A DNA stretch of 64,000 bases. Origin: Paenibacillus sp. LHD-117. Lineage in GTDB: Bacteria > Bacillota > Bacilli > Paenibacillales > Paenibacillaceae. Made by a program: the position numbers and the translations under genes. Shown in pieces: positions 38,874 through 48,632 of the stretch (its first letter is position 1; the number at the start of each line of letters is the position of its first letter). The stretch is taken from positions 1 through 64,000 of the forward strand of contig NZ_JAVFVT010000006.1 of the NCBI RefSeq assembly GCF_030929555.1, in the 5' to 3' direction. The notes beneath the pieces were generated by a model that saw only the letters and a list, made by a program, of their open reading frames with translations, ran no database searches and was not told the origin of the DNA.

Positions 38874-39083
38874 GTTCAAAAAGCCCGCTTTTGATCACGA
38901 TGTAACTCAGTAAGCTAATTCGACGTCGAATCTTGTACTCAGCCGGTCACTCCGGTGCTCACGTAGCTTCCAGCTACGCTCCGCTCCTCGTTTCCCGGTT
39001 TCGTCCAATCTTCTACAGCGTTTTTGAAAAAAACGCAGCATCGGAAGCATAGGCTAATGTGCTGAAAACCGGACTTTTTGAAC
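38874..39083 (+). repeat. Inverted-repeat-ended element, copy 1 in the pbpB-spoVD gap
   Basis: A 210-bp non-coding element with terminal inverted repeats GTTCAAAAAGcCCG and CGGACTTTTTGAAC. Inside are CACGATGTAACTCAG, the palindrome GACGTCGAAT, the hairpin CGTAGCTtccAGCTACG followed by CTCCGCTCCTCG, and a small TTTTTGAAAAAAACGC insertion. It shares these with copy 2 and, inverted, with the copy at 22252. No ORF spans it. Confidence 0.8.
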
Positions 39084-39099
39084 CTCTATTTGAATTGAA

Positions 39100-39262
39100 G
39101 TTCAAAAAGTCCGCTTTTGATCACGATGTAACTCAGGAAGCTTATTCGACGTCGAATGTTGCACGGAACCGTCAAAGCCTATGCTTACGAAGTATGTTTC
39201 TTTCAGAAACATTTGAGGTGCTCACGTAGCTTACAGCTACGCTCCGCTCCTCGTTTCCCGGC
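39100..39262 (+). repeat. Inverted-repeat-ended element, copy 2 (right end truncated)
   Basis: Begins 16 bp after copy 1 with GTTCAAAAAGTCCGCTTTTG, and repeats TCACGATGTAACTCAGGAAGC, CGACGTCGAAT and the CGTAGCTtacAGCTACG hairpin with CTCCGCTCCTCGTTTCCCGG. The opposite terminal repeat is missing; the sequence passes into the CTAACGGA cluster. Confidence 0.78.
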
Positions 39263-39272
39263 TTCCAGAATG

Positions 39273-39456
39273 CTAACGGATGCAGCTGCCGCTATTCGGC
39301 TCTTTTTGTTCGCTTTGAAAATCTAACGGAGATATGAGGCCTTATTTCGGTTTCTAAATCTGAAAAACGCCATTTTCAATGAAATATGCTCTCTCTCGTC
39401 CGTTAGATTTCCATAGTGGCTCATTATCGCATAATAAGAGCGCCCATATCCGTTAG
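39273..39456. repeat. Symmetric cluster of four CTAACGGA units
   Basis: CTAACGGA occurs on the plus strand at 39273-39280 and 39323-39330 and on the minus strand at 39406-39399 and 39456-39449. Both pairs are spaced exactly 50 bp, and each octamer is followed after about 10-12 nt by a TATT core. The block is AT-richer than the genes around it and non-coding. Confidence 0.7.
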
Positions 39457-39480
39457 ATCCTAGAAGGTATAATTTATTAG

Positions 39481-39545
39481 ATCAAAAATCCCGCTCAAAG
39501 CTCACGATGCGATTCAATAGGCTTACTCGATGGCTGTCGAAGGCT
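39481..39545 (+). repeat. Degenerate copy of the inverted-repeat-ended element
   Basis: CAAAAATCCCGCT ... CTCACGATG ... ATAGGCTTACTCGA ... GTCGAA aligns with the left 60 bp of copies 1 and 2 with many substitutions. It ends close to the pbpB stop region. It accounts, with the other repeats, for most of the 804-nt gap 38767-39570; I see no gene and no clear terminator for pbpB in that gap. Confidence 0.5.
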
Positions 39546-39570
39546 GCAATCAGCTAGAGTCTCAAATCGG

Positions 39571-41940
39571 CTAGTTCTCGCCGCCTTGGGATCCTTCTGT
39601 TCCAACGCCGCCGGAACCGCCGGAGTCTCCGGAATCGCCGCCCGTATCCGGCGATCCGCCGTTCTCGTCATCCCCGCCATCCGATCCCGTGCCGCTGCCG
39701 GAGTCCTCGGAATCGTCGTCCGCGCCGCCGGTTTCGTTCGCATTGCCCTCGCTCATCGCTTGGGCGTAGCCTTCCGAACCTTCCGGCGGCGACAGCTTCA
39801 CTTTGACCAGCCGTTCCCCGTTTTGTTCGATAACCTGCTGGGAAACGACATAACCCGTTCCTTCCGGCACGAGCCTCGCGCCGATCAAGGAGGTCAGCTC
39901 CAGCGCGTCGCGCAGCGAGACGCCGGTCAAATCGGGGACGCTTAGCTGATCCTTCGTTTCCGTAACGAGATACACCTTCTGCGTTGGATGGATGAGCGAT
40001 CCCGCGGAAGGAATTTGGCTCAGCACGGTGCCGCCTCCGCCGACGAGCTCGAAGGCCATGCCTTGGCCCTGCAGCTCGGCTTGCGCCTGGGATACCTTCA
40101 AACCCTTCAAATCCGGTACGGAAATCTGGATTTCTTTGTTCTGCTCTTCTTCTTGCTCTTTCTCGATCAGATCCCAGTTCGGCGCGACTCCCATCTTCCG
40201 AAGGCTCTTCAGCACGATCTCGCGGAAGGCCGGGGCCGCGACCGTGCCGCCGCCGACGAGCGGATCGTTCGGTTCGTCGACCATGATGTAGAGCACGATG
40301 CGAGGGTTGTCCACGGGTGCGTAGCCGATAAAGGATACGAGAAATTTATCCGTCGAATATTTGCCGTTGATAACCTTCTGCGCCGTGCCCGTCTTACCAG
40401 CCACGCGGTAACCTTCGATGTACGCGTTCCGTCCGGTCCCCTTCTCCAAGTCGGAGACAACTTGCTCCAAGTATTCGCCGACCTGCTTCGAGGTTTGTTC
40501 CGAGATGACTTGGCGCACGAACTTCGGCTCGTGGACCGTCGTCGTTTTGGTTGACGGATCGGTAATGCTTTTCACGATATGGGGCACCATCAGCTTGCCG
40601 CCATTGGCGACGGCCGCCACTGCCGCAACCTGTTGAATCGCGGTAACCTGAACCTGGCCTTGGCCGAACGAAGCCGATGCGATGTCCCTGTTATACTTCA
40701 AATTAATCAAGCCGGGAAGCTCGTTCGTCAGCTCGATGCCCGTCTTCTGGCCGAAACCGAACTTAGTGAAGTAGTCGCGGAGCTTATCCGCGCCGAGCCT
40801 CTCGAAGCCCAGCTTTACAAACGCGACGTTACTGGAATATTTGAGCCCGTCGAGGAAGCTGATCTTGCCCCAGCCCACCCGGTTATGCTCTCTTATCGGC
40901 CTCGGATCCCCCGGAACGACGATACTTCCGGATTGATAGATCTCGTCGGGATTAAAAACGCCTTCCTCGACCGCGGCCGCAAGCGTAGCGATCTTGAACG
41001 TCGAGCCGGGCTCGTACAGCGAGCCGACGGCATGGTTGTAGAAGCTCGCGTAGTCGTACTTTCCGTATTCGTTCGGATTAAACTCCGGCATGTTCGCCAT
41101 CGCGAGGATTTCCATCGTGTTCGGATCGGCGGCGATCGCCGTCGCGCTCTTCGGCGCGTATTTCTCGACGATGTCCCGCAGCGCTTCCACCACGTATTGT
41201 TGAATGTCGCTGTCGATCGTCAACTTGATGTTGCTGCCGTCCTTCGGCGCCTGATAGTCGACCTCGCCTTTGGAGAGCTGGACGCGTTTGCCGTCCTTCT
41301 CGTATTTGATAAAGCCGTCGACGCCCGTCAATTGATCGTCGAAATACGCTTCCACGCCGGTTTTGTTCTCCCCGTCCAAGCTGACGTAGCCGACAAGCTG
41401 GGAGGCGAGCGAATCGCGCGGATAATACCGTTTGAGCGTCTCGGTGAGATAGATGCCGGTGTCTTGCGCCTTCTTGTCGTCCTTCAGCTTTTCCTCCAGC
41501 TCGTCGCGGAACGTCCGGATGCCGTCGGCCACCGTTTTATCGATCTGCCACCCGCCCTTCCTCAGCTCGCGGGATCTGTAGTATGTACCGTCATCCTTCT
41601 GCGCCTTGACTTGCTTGTCCAGTTCGTCCTTCGGGATGCCGAGCGTTTCGTGCAGTCCGTCAATTACCTCCTCCGCAATATCCGCTTCATGAATGATCTG
41701 CGGGTCTACCGACACGTTGTATGCGATCGTGTCCATCGCCAGCACATTGCCGTCCCTGTCCGTGATCTCTCCTCTCTTCGCCGCGATCGTATCCGCTGCC
41801 GCCCATCTTTTTTTCGCTTCGTCATACCACATGGCCCCGTCTACAACTTGGACCAAGTAGATTCGACCGATTAAAATGAGAAAAAGGAGGGTCATGATCC
41901 CTCCAAAAAACAACGTTCGAAGCTTAATTCGTTTCCCCAT
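39571..41940 (-). CDS. pbpB: Divisome class B penicillin-binding protein PBP2B (FtsI) with PASTA domains
   Basis: Septal transpeptidase. 789 residues from the ATG at 41940 (AGGGTG upstream): membrane anchor (about 9-31), dimerisation domain, transpeptidase domain with STFK (313-316), SSN and KTGT motifs, two PASTA domains (about 605-720), then a tail of some 65 residues made almost only of Gly, Ser, Asp and Glu. The tail is not part of the usual family. Ten nt after ftsL; the SpoVD gene downstream is a paralogue. Confidence 0.94.
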   Translation of the reverse strand: MGKRIKLRTLFFGGIMTLLFLILIGRIYLVQVVDGAMWYDEAKKRWAAADTIAAKRGEITDRDGNVLAMDTIAYNVSVDPQIIHEADIAEEVIDGLHETLGIPKDELDKQVKAQKDDGTYYRSRELRKGGWQIDKTVADGIRTFRDELEEKLKDDKKAQDTGIYLTETLKRYYPRDSLASQLVGYVSLDGENKTGVEAYFDDQLTGVDGFIKYEKDGKRVQLSKGEVDYQAPKDGSNIKLTIDSDIQQYVVEALRDIVEKYAPKSATAIAADPNTMEILAMANMPEFNPNEYGKYDYASFYNHAVGSLYEPGSTFKIATLAAAVEEGVFNPDEIYQSGSIVVPGDPRPIREHNRVGWGKISFLDGLKYSSNVAFVKLGFERLGADKLRDYFTKFGFGQKTGIELTNELPGLINLKYNRDIASASFGQGQVQVTAIQQVAAVAAVANGGKLMVPHIVKSITDPSTKTTTVHEPKFVRQVISEQTSKQVGEYLEQVVSDLEKGTGRNAYIEGYRVAGKTGTAQKVINGKYSTDKFLVSFIGYAPVDNPRIVLYIMVDEPNDPLVGGGTVAAPAFREIVLKSLRKMGVAPNWDLIEKEQEEEQNKEIQISVPDLKGLKVSQAQAELQGQGMAFELVGGGGTVLSQIPSAGSLIHPTQKVYLVTETKDQLSVPDLTGVSLRDALELTSLIGARLVPEGTGYVVSQQVIEQNGERLVKVKLSPPEGSEGYAQAMSEGNANETGGADDDSEDSGSGTGSDGGDDENGGSPDTGGDSGDSGGSGGVGTEGSQGGEN

Positions 41941-41950
41941 ATGAATCACC

Positions 41951-42352
41951 CTATTCTTGCATGACTGTCGTCAGGTCGTCATCGTTCGTTTTCACCGTAA
42001 TGCCGCCATCCAGGCTGTTTACCATGCCCTGCGTCTCGGCCATCTTCCGGATACGCTCCGGATTGCTCAGCATTTCGACCTGCTTCTTCAGCTCTTCCAG
42101 CTCGATGTTCATCGTCTGATATTCCGTGTTCATTCTATTAATTTGGAGATTCATATCATAGATTTGCGCGTAGCGGAAAATAATGACTCCGGCGACAACG
42201 ACGCAGATCAGGACGGTGAACAAATAAAGCAGCTTTTCCTGGACCGGCAAAGACTTGCGTTTGATCACGAGTTTTTTGGTTTCGCGGATTACCGGCTCCT
42301 GCTTTGTTTTTCTCTTCGGTTGGAGTGCCAGATTGCCATTCACATACGCCAC
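41951..42352 (-). CDS. ftsL: Cell-division protein FtsL
   Basis: Bitopic divisome protein that pairs with DivIC/DivIB. 133 residues: basic cytosolic N-terminus, one transmembrane segment (about 40-60, LLYLFTVLICVVVAGVIIF), then a leucine-zipper-like coiled coil (about 65-110). Sequence is poorly conserved, but size, topology and position between rsmH and pbpB identify it. Confidence 0.9.
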   Translation of the reverse strand: MAYVNGNLALQPKRKTKQEPVIRETKKLVIKRKSLPVQEKLLYLFTVLICVVVAGVIIFRYAQIYDMNLQINRMNTEYQTMNIELEELKKQVEMLSNPERIRKMAETQGMVNSLDGGITVKTNDDDLTTVMQE

Positions 42353-42367
42353 GATAAAATCCCCCTT

Positions 42368-43318
42368 TTACAATTTTTCTGCGACCCTCAGCTTGGCCGA
42401 ACGCGCGCGCGGATTGTCTTCCAGCTCTCTTTCGCCCGGTAGAATAGGTTTTCGGTTTATAAGTTTAAGCGTGCCTTTGTTGCCGCAAACGCATAACGGA
42501 AAATCAGGCGGACAAGTGCATTTTTCCACATATTTGGCAAAAATCGTCTTGCATATCCGGTCTTCCAAGGAATGGAACGTAATCACCGACGCCCTGCCTC
42601 CCGGGGCAAGACATCGTACCGCCTGCTCCAGCGCTTCCTCTTCCGCTCCCAACTCGTCGTTGACCGCGATGCGCAAAGCCTGGAACGAACGTTTCGCCGG
42701 ATGCGGACCCGTCCGTCTCGTAGCGGCCGGAATGGAGGATTTGATCAGCTCCGCTAGCTCGCCGGTCTTCTCGATCGGCGCGACAGCTCTTGCTTTCACG
42801 ATGTTGCGCGCGATGTTGCGGGCGAATTTTTCTTCGCCGTACCGGTCTAGTATGCGGGCAATCTCTCTTTCTTCCCATTCGTTTACGATTTCATGCGCCG
42901 TAAGCGGCTCCTCGCGGTCCATTCGCATGTCCAGCGGAGCGTCGTGGTTGTAGCTGAAGCCTCTCTCGGCTTCGTCTAGCTGCGGGCTCGAGACGCCTAG
43001 ATCGAACAGGATGCCGTCCACTTGCGGAATGCCATCCGCGAGCGGAACACCGCAGCCTCTTAATTCTTGCTCCAGGTAGCGGAAGTTGCTTCTGACCAGC
43101 GTTACTTTATCCATATAGGGAGCTAACCGTTCGCGTGCGTTGCTTAGCGCCAAGTCATCCTGGTCGAACGCAATCAACCTTCCGCCGTCACTTAGCCTGG
43201 ATGCGATGAGTTCGCTATGCCCGGCCCCTCCAAGCGTGCAATCCACATAGATGCCGCCGGGCTTGATGGCCAATCCGTCAACTGCTTCCTCCAATAATAC
43301 CGTCGTATGCTGAAACAC
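42368..43318 (-). CDS. rsmH: 16S rRNA (cytosine(1402)-N4)-methyltransferase RsmH
   Basis: SAM-dependent enzyme methylating C1402 of 16S rRNA. 316 residues, with the N-terminal [13 protein letters not shown] and the SAM-binding [13 protein letters not shown] motif (about 26-38), and the C-terminal [11 protein letters not shown] pattern. Second gene of the dcw cluster, 57 nt after mraZ. Confidence 0.97.
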   Translation of the reverse strand: MFQHTTVLLEEAVDGLAIKPGGIYVDCTLGGAGHSELIASRLSDGGRLIAFDQDDLALSNARERLAPYMDKVTLVRSNFRYLEQELRGCGVPLADGIPQVDGILFDLGVSSPQLDEAERGFSYNHDAPLDMRMDREEPLTAHEIVNEWEEREIARILDRYGEEKFARNIARNIVKARAVAPIEKTGELAELIKSSIPAATRRTGPHPAKRSFQALRIAVNDELGAEEEALEQAVRCLAPGGRASVITFHSLEDRICKTIFAKYVEKCTCPPDFPLCVCGNKGTLKLINRKPILPGERELEDNPRARSAKLRVAEKL

Positions 43319-43375
43319 GCCGTCATTCCCCCGTTCCTGATGTTCGTTATTCTCTAAGATGATGTCGTTCTCGCG

Positions 43376-43813
43376 CTAAAAGTTAAAATCGAAATCAACC
43401 AGCTTCTCCGCGATTTCGTTAAAGGCTTGCTCCGATTGCGCGTAATAACCTTCCCAAATCTGCTTGCTCCAAATTTCCACGCGGCCCGAGACGCCTAATA
43501 CCATACAATCCTTATCCAGCTTGGCATAATCTCTCAGATGGGCGGGTATGTTTACCCTTCCCTGTTTATCCAGCTCGCATTCCGTCGCCCCCGAGAAAAA
43601 AAATCTCGTGAACGCCCGTGCGTCCGACTTCATAAGCGGCAGCGTCTTCAGCTTCTGCTCCAGCACGCTCCACTCGCTCATGGGATAAACGAACAAACAG
43701 TTGTCGAGGCCTCGGGTGGCGATAAAGGTCGTTCCAAGCGAATCGCGGAATTTCGAAGGGATAATGATCCGCCCCTTCTCGTCGATGCTATGTTGATATT
43801 CACCCATAAACAT
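43376..43813 (-). CDS. mraZ: Transcriptional regulator MraZ
   Basis: Double-AbrB-fold (SpoVT-AbrB) DNA-binding protein that autoregulates the dcw cluster. 145 residues from MFMGEYQH (43813), AAGGAG about 15 nt upstream; the open frame extends 18 codons further but through the operator repeats. Two AbrB-like halves, each with a DxKGR/DKQGR turn ([24 protein letters not shown]). Confidence 0.95.
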   Translation of the reverse strand: MFMGEYQHSIDEKGRIIIPSKFRDSLGTTFIATRGLDNCLFVYPMSEWSVLEQKLKTLPLMKSDARAFTRFFFSGATECELDKQGRVNIPAHLRDYAKLDKDCMVLGVSGRVEIWSKQIWEGYYAQSEQAFNEIAEKLVDFDFNF

Positions 43814-43843
43814 GATTCCGCTCCACTCCTTCCCCCAAACACT

Positions 43844-43888
43844 CCACTTTGCCCCACTTTTCCCCACCTAAATACAATAGTTCGCCAC
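43844..43888 (-). promoter_or_regulatory. MraZ operator (phased GTGG repeats)
   Basis: On the minus strand GTGG occurs at 43867-43864, 43857-43854 and 43847-43844, exactly 10 bp apart in the context AGGTGGGGAA, AAGTGGGGCA, AAGTGGAGTG, and a fourth at 43888-43885, 21 bp further up. MraZ is known to bind such direct repeats one helical turn apart. Confidence 0.8.
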
Positions 43889-43890
43889 CT

Positions 43891-43924
43891 AAAATAAAAA
43901 TCCTGCTAGAGTAGCAGGATTTTG
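43891..43924. terminator. Bidirectional terminator between the DUF4349 gene and mraZ
   Basis: AATCCTGCTA-gag-TAGCAGGATT flanked by AAAATAAAA on the left and TTTGTTT on the right. It lies downstream of nothing on the plus strand; on the minus strand it separates the mraZ promoter from whatever is transcribed upstream of it. Because the DUF4349 gene ends at 43950 on the minus strand, it serves as that gene's terminator. Confidence 0.82.
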
Positions 43925-43949
43925 TTTAACTATTTTAGGTTGTTAAATA

Positions 43950-44978
43950 TTAACTTTCCGGCGGTGAATTTCCGTCATCCGACATCGTCCCGGGAGCTCC
44001 TTTTTGCGTCCTTCTGTACTTGACATACAGATAGATCGGGATTCCGACGACAGCGAGCACAGCAATTACGGGCAATGCGCCTACAAAAACGATCAAGAGA
44101 AGCTGCAATCCATTGAGTACGGCTTTCGAGCTCCCTGTCAAGGCGTCCGAAAGCTTAGATCCGAAGGATTTGGGATTCATATGTTCGGCGGAAGCCAGCT
44201 TTTGATCCTTTTGATAGACCCTAAGCTCGATCGTGGAGTAGGCGACATTCGCGTCCAGGTATCGGAGCCTACCCAGGATTTGTTCGATTTGCTCTTGAAC
44301 GACGGCGAGCTGGTTGGAGAATTGCAGCAGATCATCCGCTTTGGATGCCTTTTCCATCATGCCGAGAAGCCTATCCTCCACCACTCTCTTCGCCTTTAAC
44401 CGGGACTCCAGGTCTACGTATTCCTCCGAAACGTCTTTCCCGGACAAGCTTTTTTCGATCTGCAGATTCGGAATGTTCGATATCCGGTCCACGAACGACA
44501 TGAACCCCTGCGCGGGAACTTTGATCGTATATTGGGATCCGATCTCCCCGTCGTACCTGGAATCGCTGAATTGCAAAATGTAGCCGCCGCTGGTGTTGAT
44601 CGCGTTCTTCAGCTCCGAAGCCGTCGCCTTGAGATCCTCTACCCGCATCGTCAGGTTGGCGGAATAAATGATTTTGCCGTGGAAGGCTTCGCCGCTCGCG
44701 GCCTCCGTTCCGCCAAGCGCCCCGCCGCCCTCGGCGACTTCGCCCTCCGCCGCTTCCTCCGATGGCGCTTCCGCGACCGATTGCGACTTCAAGGCATCCG
44801 TTCCTCCGTTATTCGCGGAAGATGACTTACTCTCGCCGCTGCCGGTGAAATTCCCGCCGTTTGCGGCCGAATTCGAATCGGCTGCTTGGCACCCGGCCAG
44901 CAGCAAGATAGCTAACGCGAGCGCGAGCGCGGCCATAAGGCTGTGCCGTCTTCTTTTTTTGTCCGACGATTGAACCAT
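43950..44978 (-). CDS. DUF4349 lipoprotein
   Basis: 342 residues from the ATG at 44978 (GGGGGGTG upstream). Lipoprotein signal with lipobox LLAGC, a low-complexity Ser/Asn/Gly linker, the DUF4349 domain (KIIYSANLTMRVEDL ... about 103-270, including a coiled coil), and a C-terminal hydrophobic segment (about 290-320) followed by basic residues. So it is held in the membrane at both ends. Function of DUF4349 is unknown; in other bacteria it is found as an envelope protein. Confidence 0.85.
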   Translation of the reverse strand: MVQSSDKKRRRHSLMAALALALAILLLAGCQAADSNSAANGGNFTGSGESKSSSANNGGTDALKSQSVAEAPSEEAAEGEVAEGGGALGGTEAASGEAFHGKIIYSANLTMRVEDLKATASELKNAINTSGGYILQFSDSRYDGEIGSQYTIKVPAQGFMSFVDRISNIPNLQIEKSLSGKDVSEEYVDLESRLKAKRVVEDRLLGMMEKASKADDLLQFSNQLAVVQEQIEQILGRLRYLDANVAYSTIELRVYQKDQKLASAEHMNPKSFGSKLSDALTGSSKAVLNGLQLLLIVFVGALPVIAVLAVVGIPIYLYVKYRRTQKGAPGTMSDDGNSPPES

Positions 44979-45062
44979 GCCTTCACCCCCCTTATTCAAT
45001 TGATAATCGGCTGCTTCACCAACCTAAACGGTTTTTGGAAGAGAAAGGTTCCAATGGAAACG

Positions 45063-45100
45063 AAAAAAAGGACCTTCCGCGCATGTACGCGCGAAAGGCC
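45063..45100 (-). terminator. Terminator of ahcY
   Basis: GG-CTT-CGCGC / GCGCG-AAG-CC stem-loop followed by TTTTTTT on the minus strand; a second GC-rich hairpin (GGCCGCTTGAAGCGGCC, 45106-45122) lies between it and the stop codon. Confidence 0.82.
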
Positions 45101-45130
45101 GGGCTGGCCGCTTGAAGCGGCCGTTTCCGT

Positions 45131-46396
<1,266 letters not shown>

Positions 46397-46410
46397 GTCA
46401 GCACCCTCCA

Positions 46411-48060
46411 TTATAAATAAACGATTTCATGTTCGCCCGTGCGGCTGTACGGCGCCTCAAGCAATTTCTTCAGCCATTCGTCGCCATACCGATTCCAGTA
46501 GCCGGCCATGTTGACGACCCGCTCCTGAGGTTTGCCGAGCGGCTGCAGCGACAACCGGATCCGTTCGAGCTGGCGGGTCGAAGCTTCGAATTGTTTGTTG
46601 TACGCATCGATCGTCTTCGATTCCAGATAGCCGATTTGTTCCAAAATTTTCGCCATGTTCGTCTCGCCAAGCTTTGTCAGCCCGGCTTGAATCGAGCCGG
46701 CAAGCTCCAGCAGCGGCAGGTACATGCTTTCGAATGAAGCTTTCGCCTCGCCGAATTTGGATTCGATATCCAAGCTGTCCTGCCCCTTCAGCCAGGCCGA
46801 CTTCTTCTCCTCGAACCTTTCCATCACGTCCGCGAAGCTGAGCTCGTATTTGGCCATGTTTTTGGCGATCGTGCCTTCGATCAGCGTGTAGGACATCCGA
46901 GGCACGAGGATCGGCATCTCCATGCCGAGCGCACGGAACGCTTCGCCCGTCGTCGCCCAATAAGCGATTTCGCCGGGACCGAGCACGGCGGCAATGACGG
47001 GAAACAGGTAGTCCTGCATGAGAGGACGCGTCATTACGTTGTTGCTGAACTGCTCCGGTCGTTCGTCGACGAGTCGCAGCAGCTCATCCTGCGTCCACGT
47101 GACGGTTCCTTTCCGGTCTTGGAAGAATCCATCCTTCTTATAGAGCAGCGTGCGCTCATCCTGCTTGTCGGACTGGAATAGGAACAAGTTCGCGCTGCCT
47201 TCGGCCAATTCCGCCTGCAACGGATAACCAAGACTTTTCACTTGGGCGGCCGAAGCCTTGTATGCCGCGTCCAGCTTTTCGTTCTGCTCCAGCATCCTTC
47301 GGAACATCGGCGCTTCCACTTTGCGAAGGGCCGGATCATCCGCGTCCAGAAGCACGAGCCCTTCCGAACGGAATAACTTCGTCATGATCGAAGCGAACAT
47401 CTCCGTTAAGGATGAACATTCGCCCGAAAGCTGACGAAGCTCTTCCATCATAGGGGCCTTGAACTCGGAATGCGGAAGCGATTGTTCCAGCTCGCTTGCG
47501 AGCTGCTCCCATTGCTCTGCACCGATCGTTGTCCGGCTGACCGACGTTCTCGTTCCTTCCGGCTTCGTGGCCATTAGCTTGCGAAGCTCCTGCTCAGCCG
47601 TAATGACATAAGCATGGTTCGCTTCGTCCCAATCATGGTCTTCTCCGGCAATCCAGAATACCGGCACGACGTGGACGCCAAGCTGTTCGCCGGCCGACTT
47701 GGCCGCCCCGATGACGGATACCGCCTTATGTATGACGAGAAGCGGACCTGTCCATAACCCGGCTTGCTGGCCTCCAACGATGACCGGCGCTCCTTCCGCC
47801 AGCGCCGCGATATTCCTCATCGTCGCTTCGGATGCGCCAAAACGTTCATTATAACCGCGAAGCACGGATGCGACGTCAGCCGCCGCGGCACGCGTATTTC
47901 CGCTTGCTCCAAGCCTTTGCCAGCGCGTCTCCCAATCTTGCGGCGTTCCGGCGTGATACCTGTACAATGCGTCCACTCCGGCGTCCTTGCGTTCCATATA
48001 TGCTGCTGTCAGCGCCTGTGAGACAGGCAGCCGATAATGATCATGATTCATCCCAGCCAT
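46411..48060 (-). CDS. bshC: Putative cysteine ligase BshC (bacillithiol synthesis)
   Basis: Catalyses the last step of bacillithiol synthesis, adding cysteine to GlcN-malate. 549 residues; a Rossmann-like core (APVIVGGQQAGLWTGPLLVIHKA), HDWDEANHAY and a long C-terminal coiled coil (about 430-510) are typical. Start uncertain: GGAGGTG is too close to the ATG at 48060 and 12 nt from the ATG at 48051. Located upstream of mraZ as in B. subtilis, but separated from it by ahcY and the DUF4349 gene. Confidence 0.92.
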   Translation of the reverse strand: MAGMNHDHYRLPVSQALTAAYMERKDAGVDALYRYHAGTPQDWETRWQRLGASGNTRAAAADVASVLRGYNERFGASEATMRNIAALAEGAPVIVGGQQAGLWTGPLLVIHKAVSVIGAAKSAGEQLGVHVVPVFWIAGEDHDWDEANHAYVITAEQELRKLMATKPEGTRTSVSRTTIGAEQWEQLASELEQSLPHSEFKAPMMEELRQLSGECSSLTEMFASIMTKLFRSEGLVLLDADDPALRKVEAPMFRRMLEQNEKLDAAYKASAAQVKSLGYPLQAELAEGSANLFLFQSDKQDERTLLYKKDGFFQDRKGTVTWTQDELLRLVDERPEQFSNNVMTRPLMQDYLFPVIAAVLGPGEIAYWATTGEAFRALGMEMPILVPRMSYTLIEGTIAKNMAKYELSFADVMERFEEKKSAWLKGQDSLDIESKFGEAKASFESMYLPLLELAGSIQAGLTKLGETNMAKILEQIGYLESKTIDAYNKQFEASTRQLERIRLSLQPLGKPQERVVNMAGYWNRYGDEWLKKLLEAPYSRTGEHEIVYL

Positions 48061-48102
48061 GCACCTCCAGTTCTCCGGTCAGCTCATTATTTTACTGAGA
48101 AA

Positions 48103-48131
48103 ATAATAGTAAAACCATAGCCAATTGTACA
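48103..48131 (-). promoter_or_regulatory. Possible promoter of bshC-ahcY
   Basis: TGTACA (48131-48126), 17-nt spacer, TATTAT (48108-48103) on the minus strand, about 45 nt before bshC. Confidence 0.45.
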
Positions 48132-48151
48132 GGAATAGTCGTACGGCAGTC

Positions 48152-48188
48152 AAAAAGAAAAAACGCCCCCGCGAAAATCGGGGACGTT
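48152..48188 (-). terminator. Terminator of the panE-DUF3397 unit
   Basis: AACGTCCCCG / CGGGGGCGTT stem-loop followed by TTTTTTCTTTTT on the minus strand, about 20 nt after the DUF3397 stop. Confidence 0.87.
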
Positions 48189-48210
48189 GCGATCTCGATA
48201 TAATGCCACA

Positions 48211-48609
48211 TTAAGCTACGGAGAAAACCACTTTTCCGAGCAAGACGACCATGCAAATGACGTATAGGAAGCTCATCGCAAAAAAGCTAAGCCGCCAAAT
48301 CGCCCGGAATGTCCTTTTTACGTCGACGTTGCCGCGCTTTCGGAATTGCGCGTTGCCGAGCAGTCCGCCGGCAAGCAGCATGACGAGCAGAATGCCGTAG
48401 AAGCCGAAGGTGCTGTCGAACAGCAGCTTGAAGCATCCCGCTACGCACAGGATAAAAAAGATCGTCGACACGTCCATTGCCATCCGAAGCGCTTTCTTCC
48501 GGTCTTTCACGTAAGCCCCGTAACCGAACAGCACGATGGCGAACGGCACGATCGGAAAAACGGCAAGTGCCGTAGACAGCTTCCAAAGGCTGTCCAATAT
48601 TGCGTTCAT
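48211..48609 (-). CDS. DUF3397 membrane protein
   Basis: 132 residues with four hydrophobic segments (about 12-32, 47-62, 68-82 and 107-130) and the GAYVKDRKKALRMAMD loop typical of DUF3397. Function unknown. 23 nt after panE and before a strong terminator. Confidence 0.78.
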   Translation of the reverse strand: MNAILDSLWKLSTALAVFPIVPFAIVLFGYGAYVKDRKKALRMAMDVSTIFFILCVAGCFKLLFDSTFGFYGILLVMLLAGGLLGNAQFRKRGNVDVKRTFRAIWRLSFFAMSFLYVICMVVLLGKVVFSVA

Positions 48610-48632
48610 GTCGGTATACTCCCCCCGCTTCC

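Noticed and set aside
38767..39570. CRISPR array or insertion sequence in the repeat-rich pbpB-spoVD gap
   Set aside because: Repeats are long, few and irregularly spaced, without unique spacers; no transposase-like frame is present.
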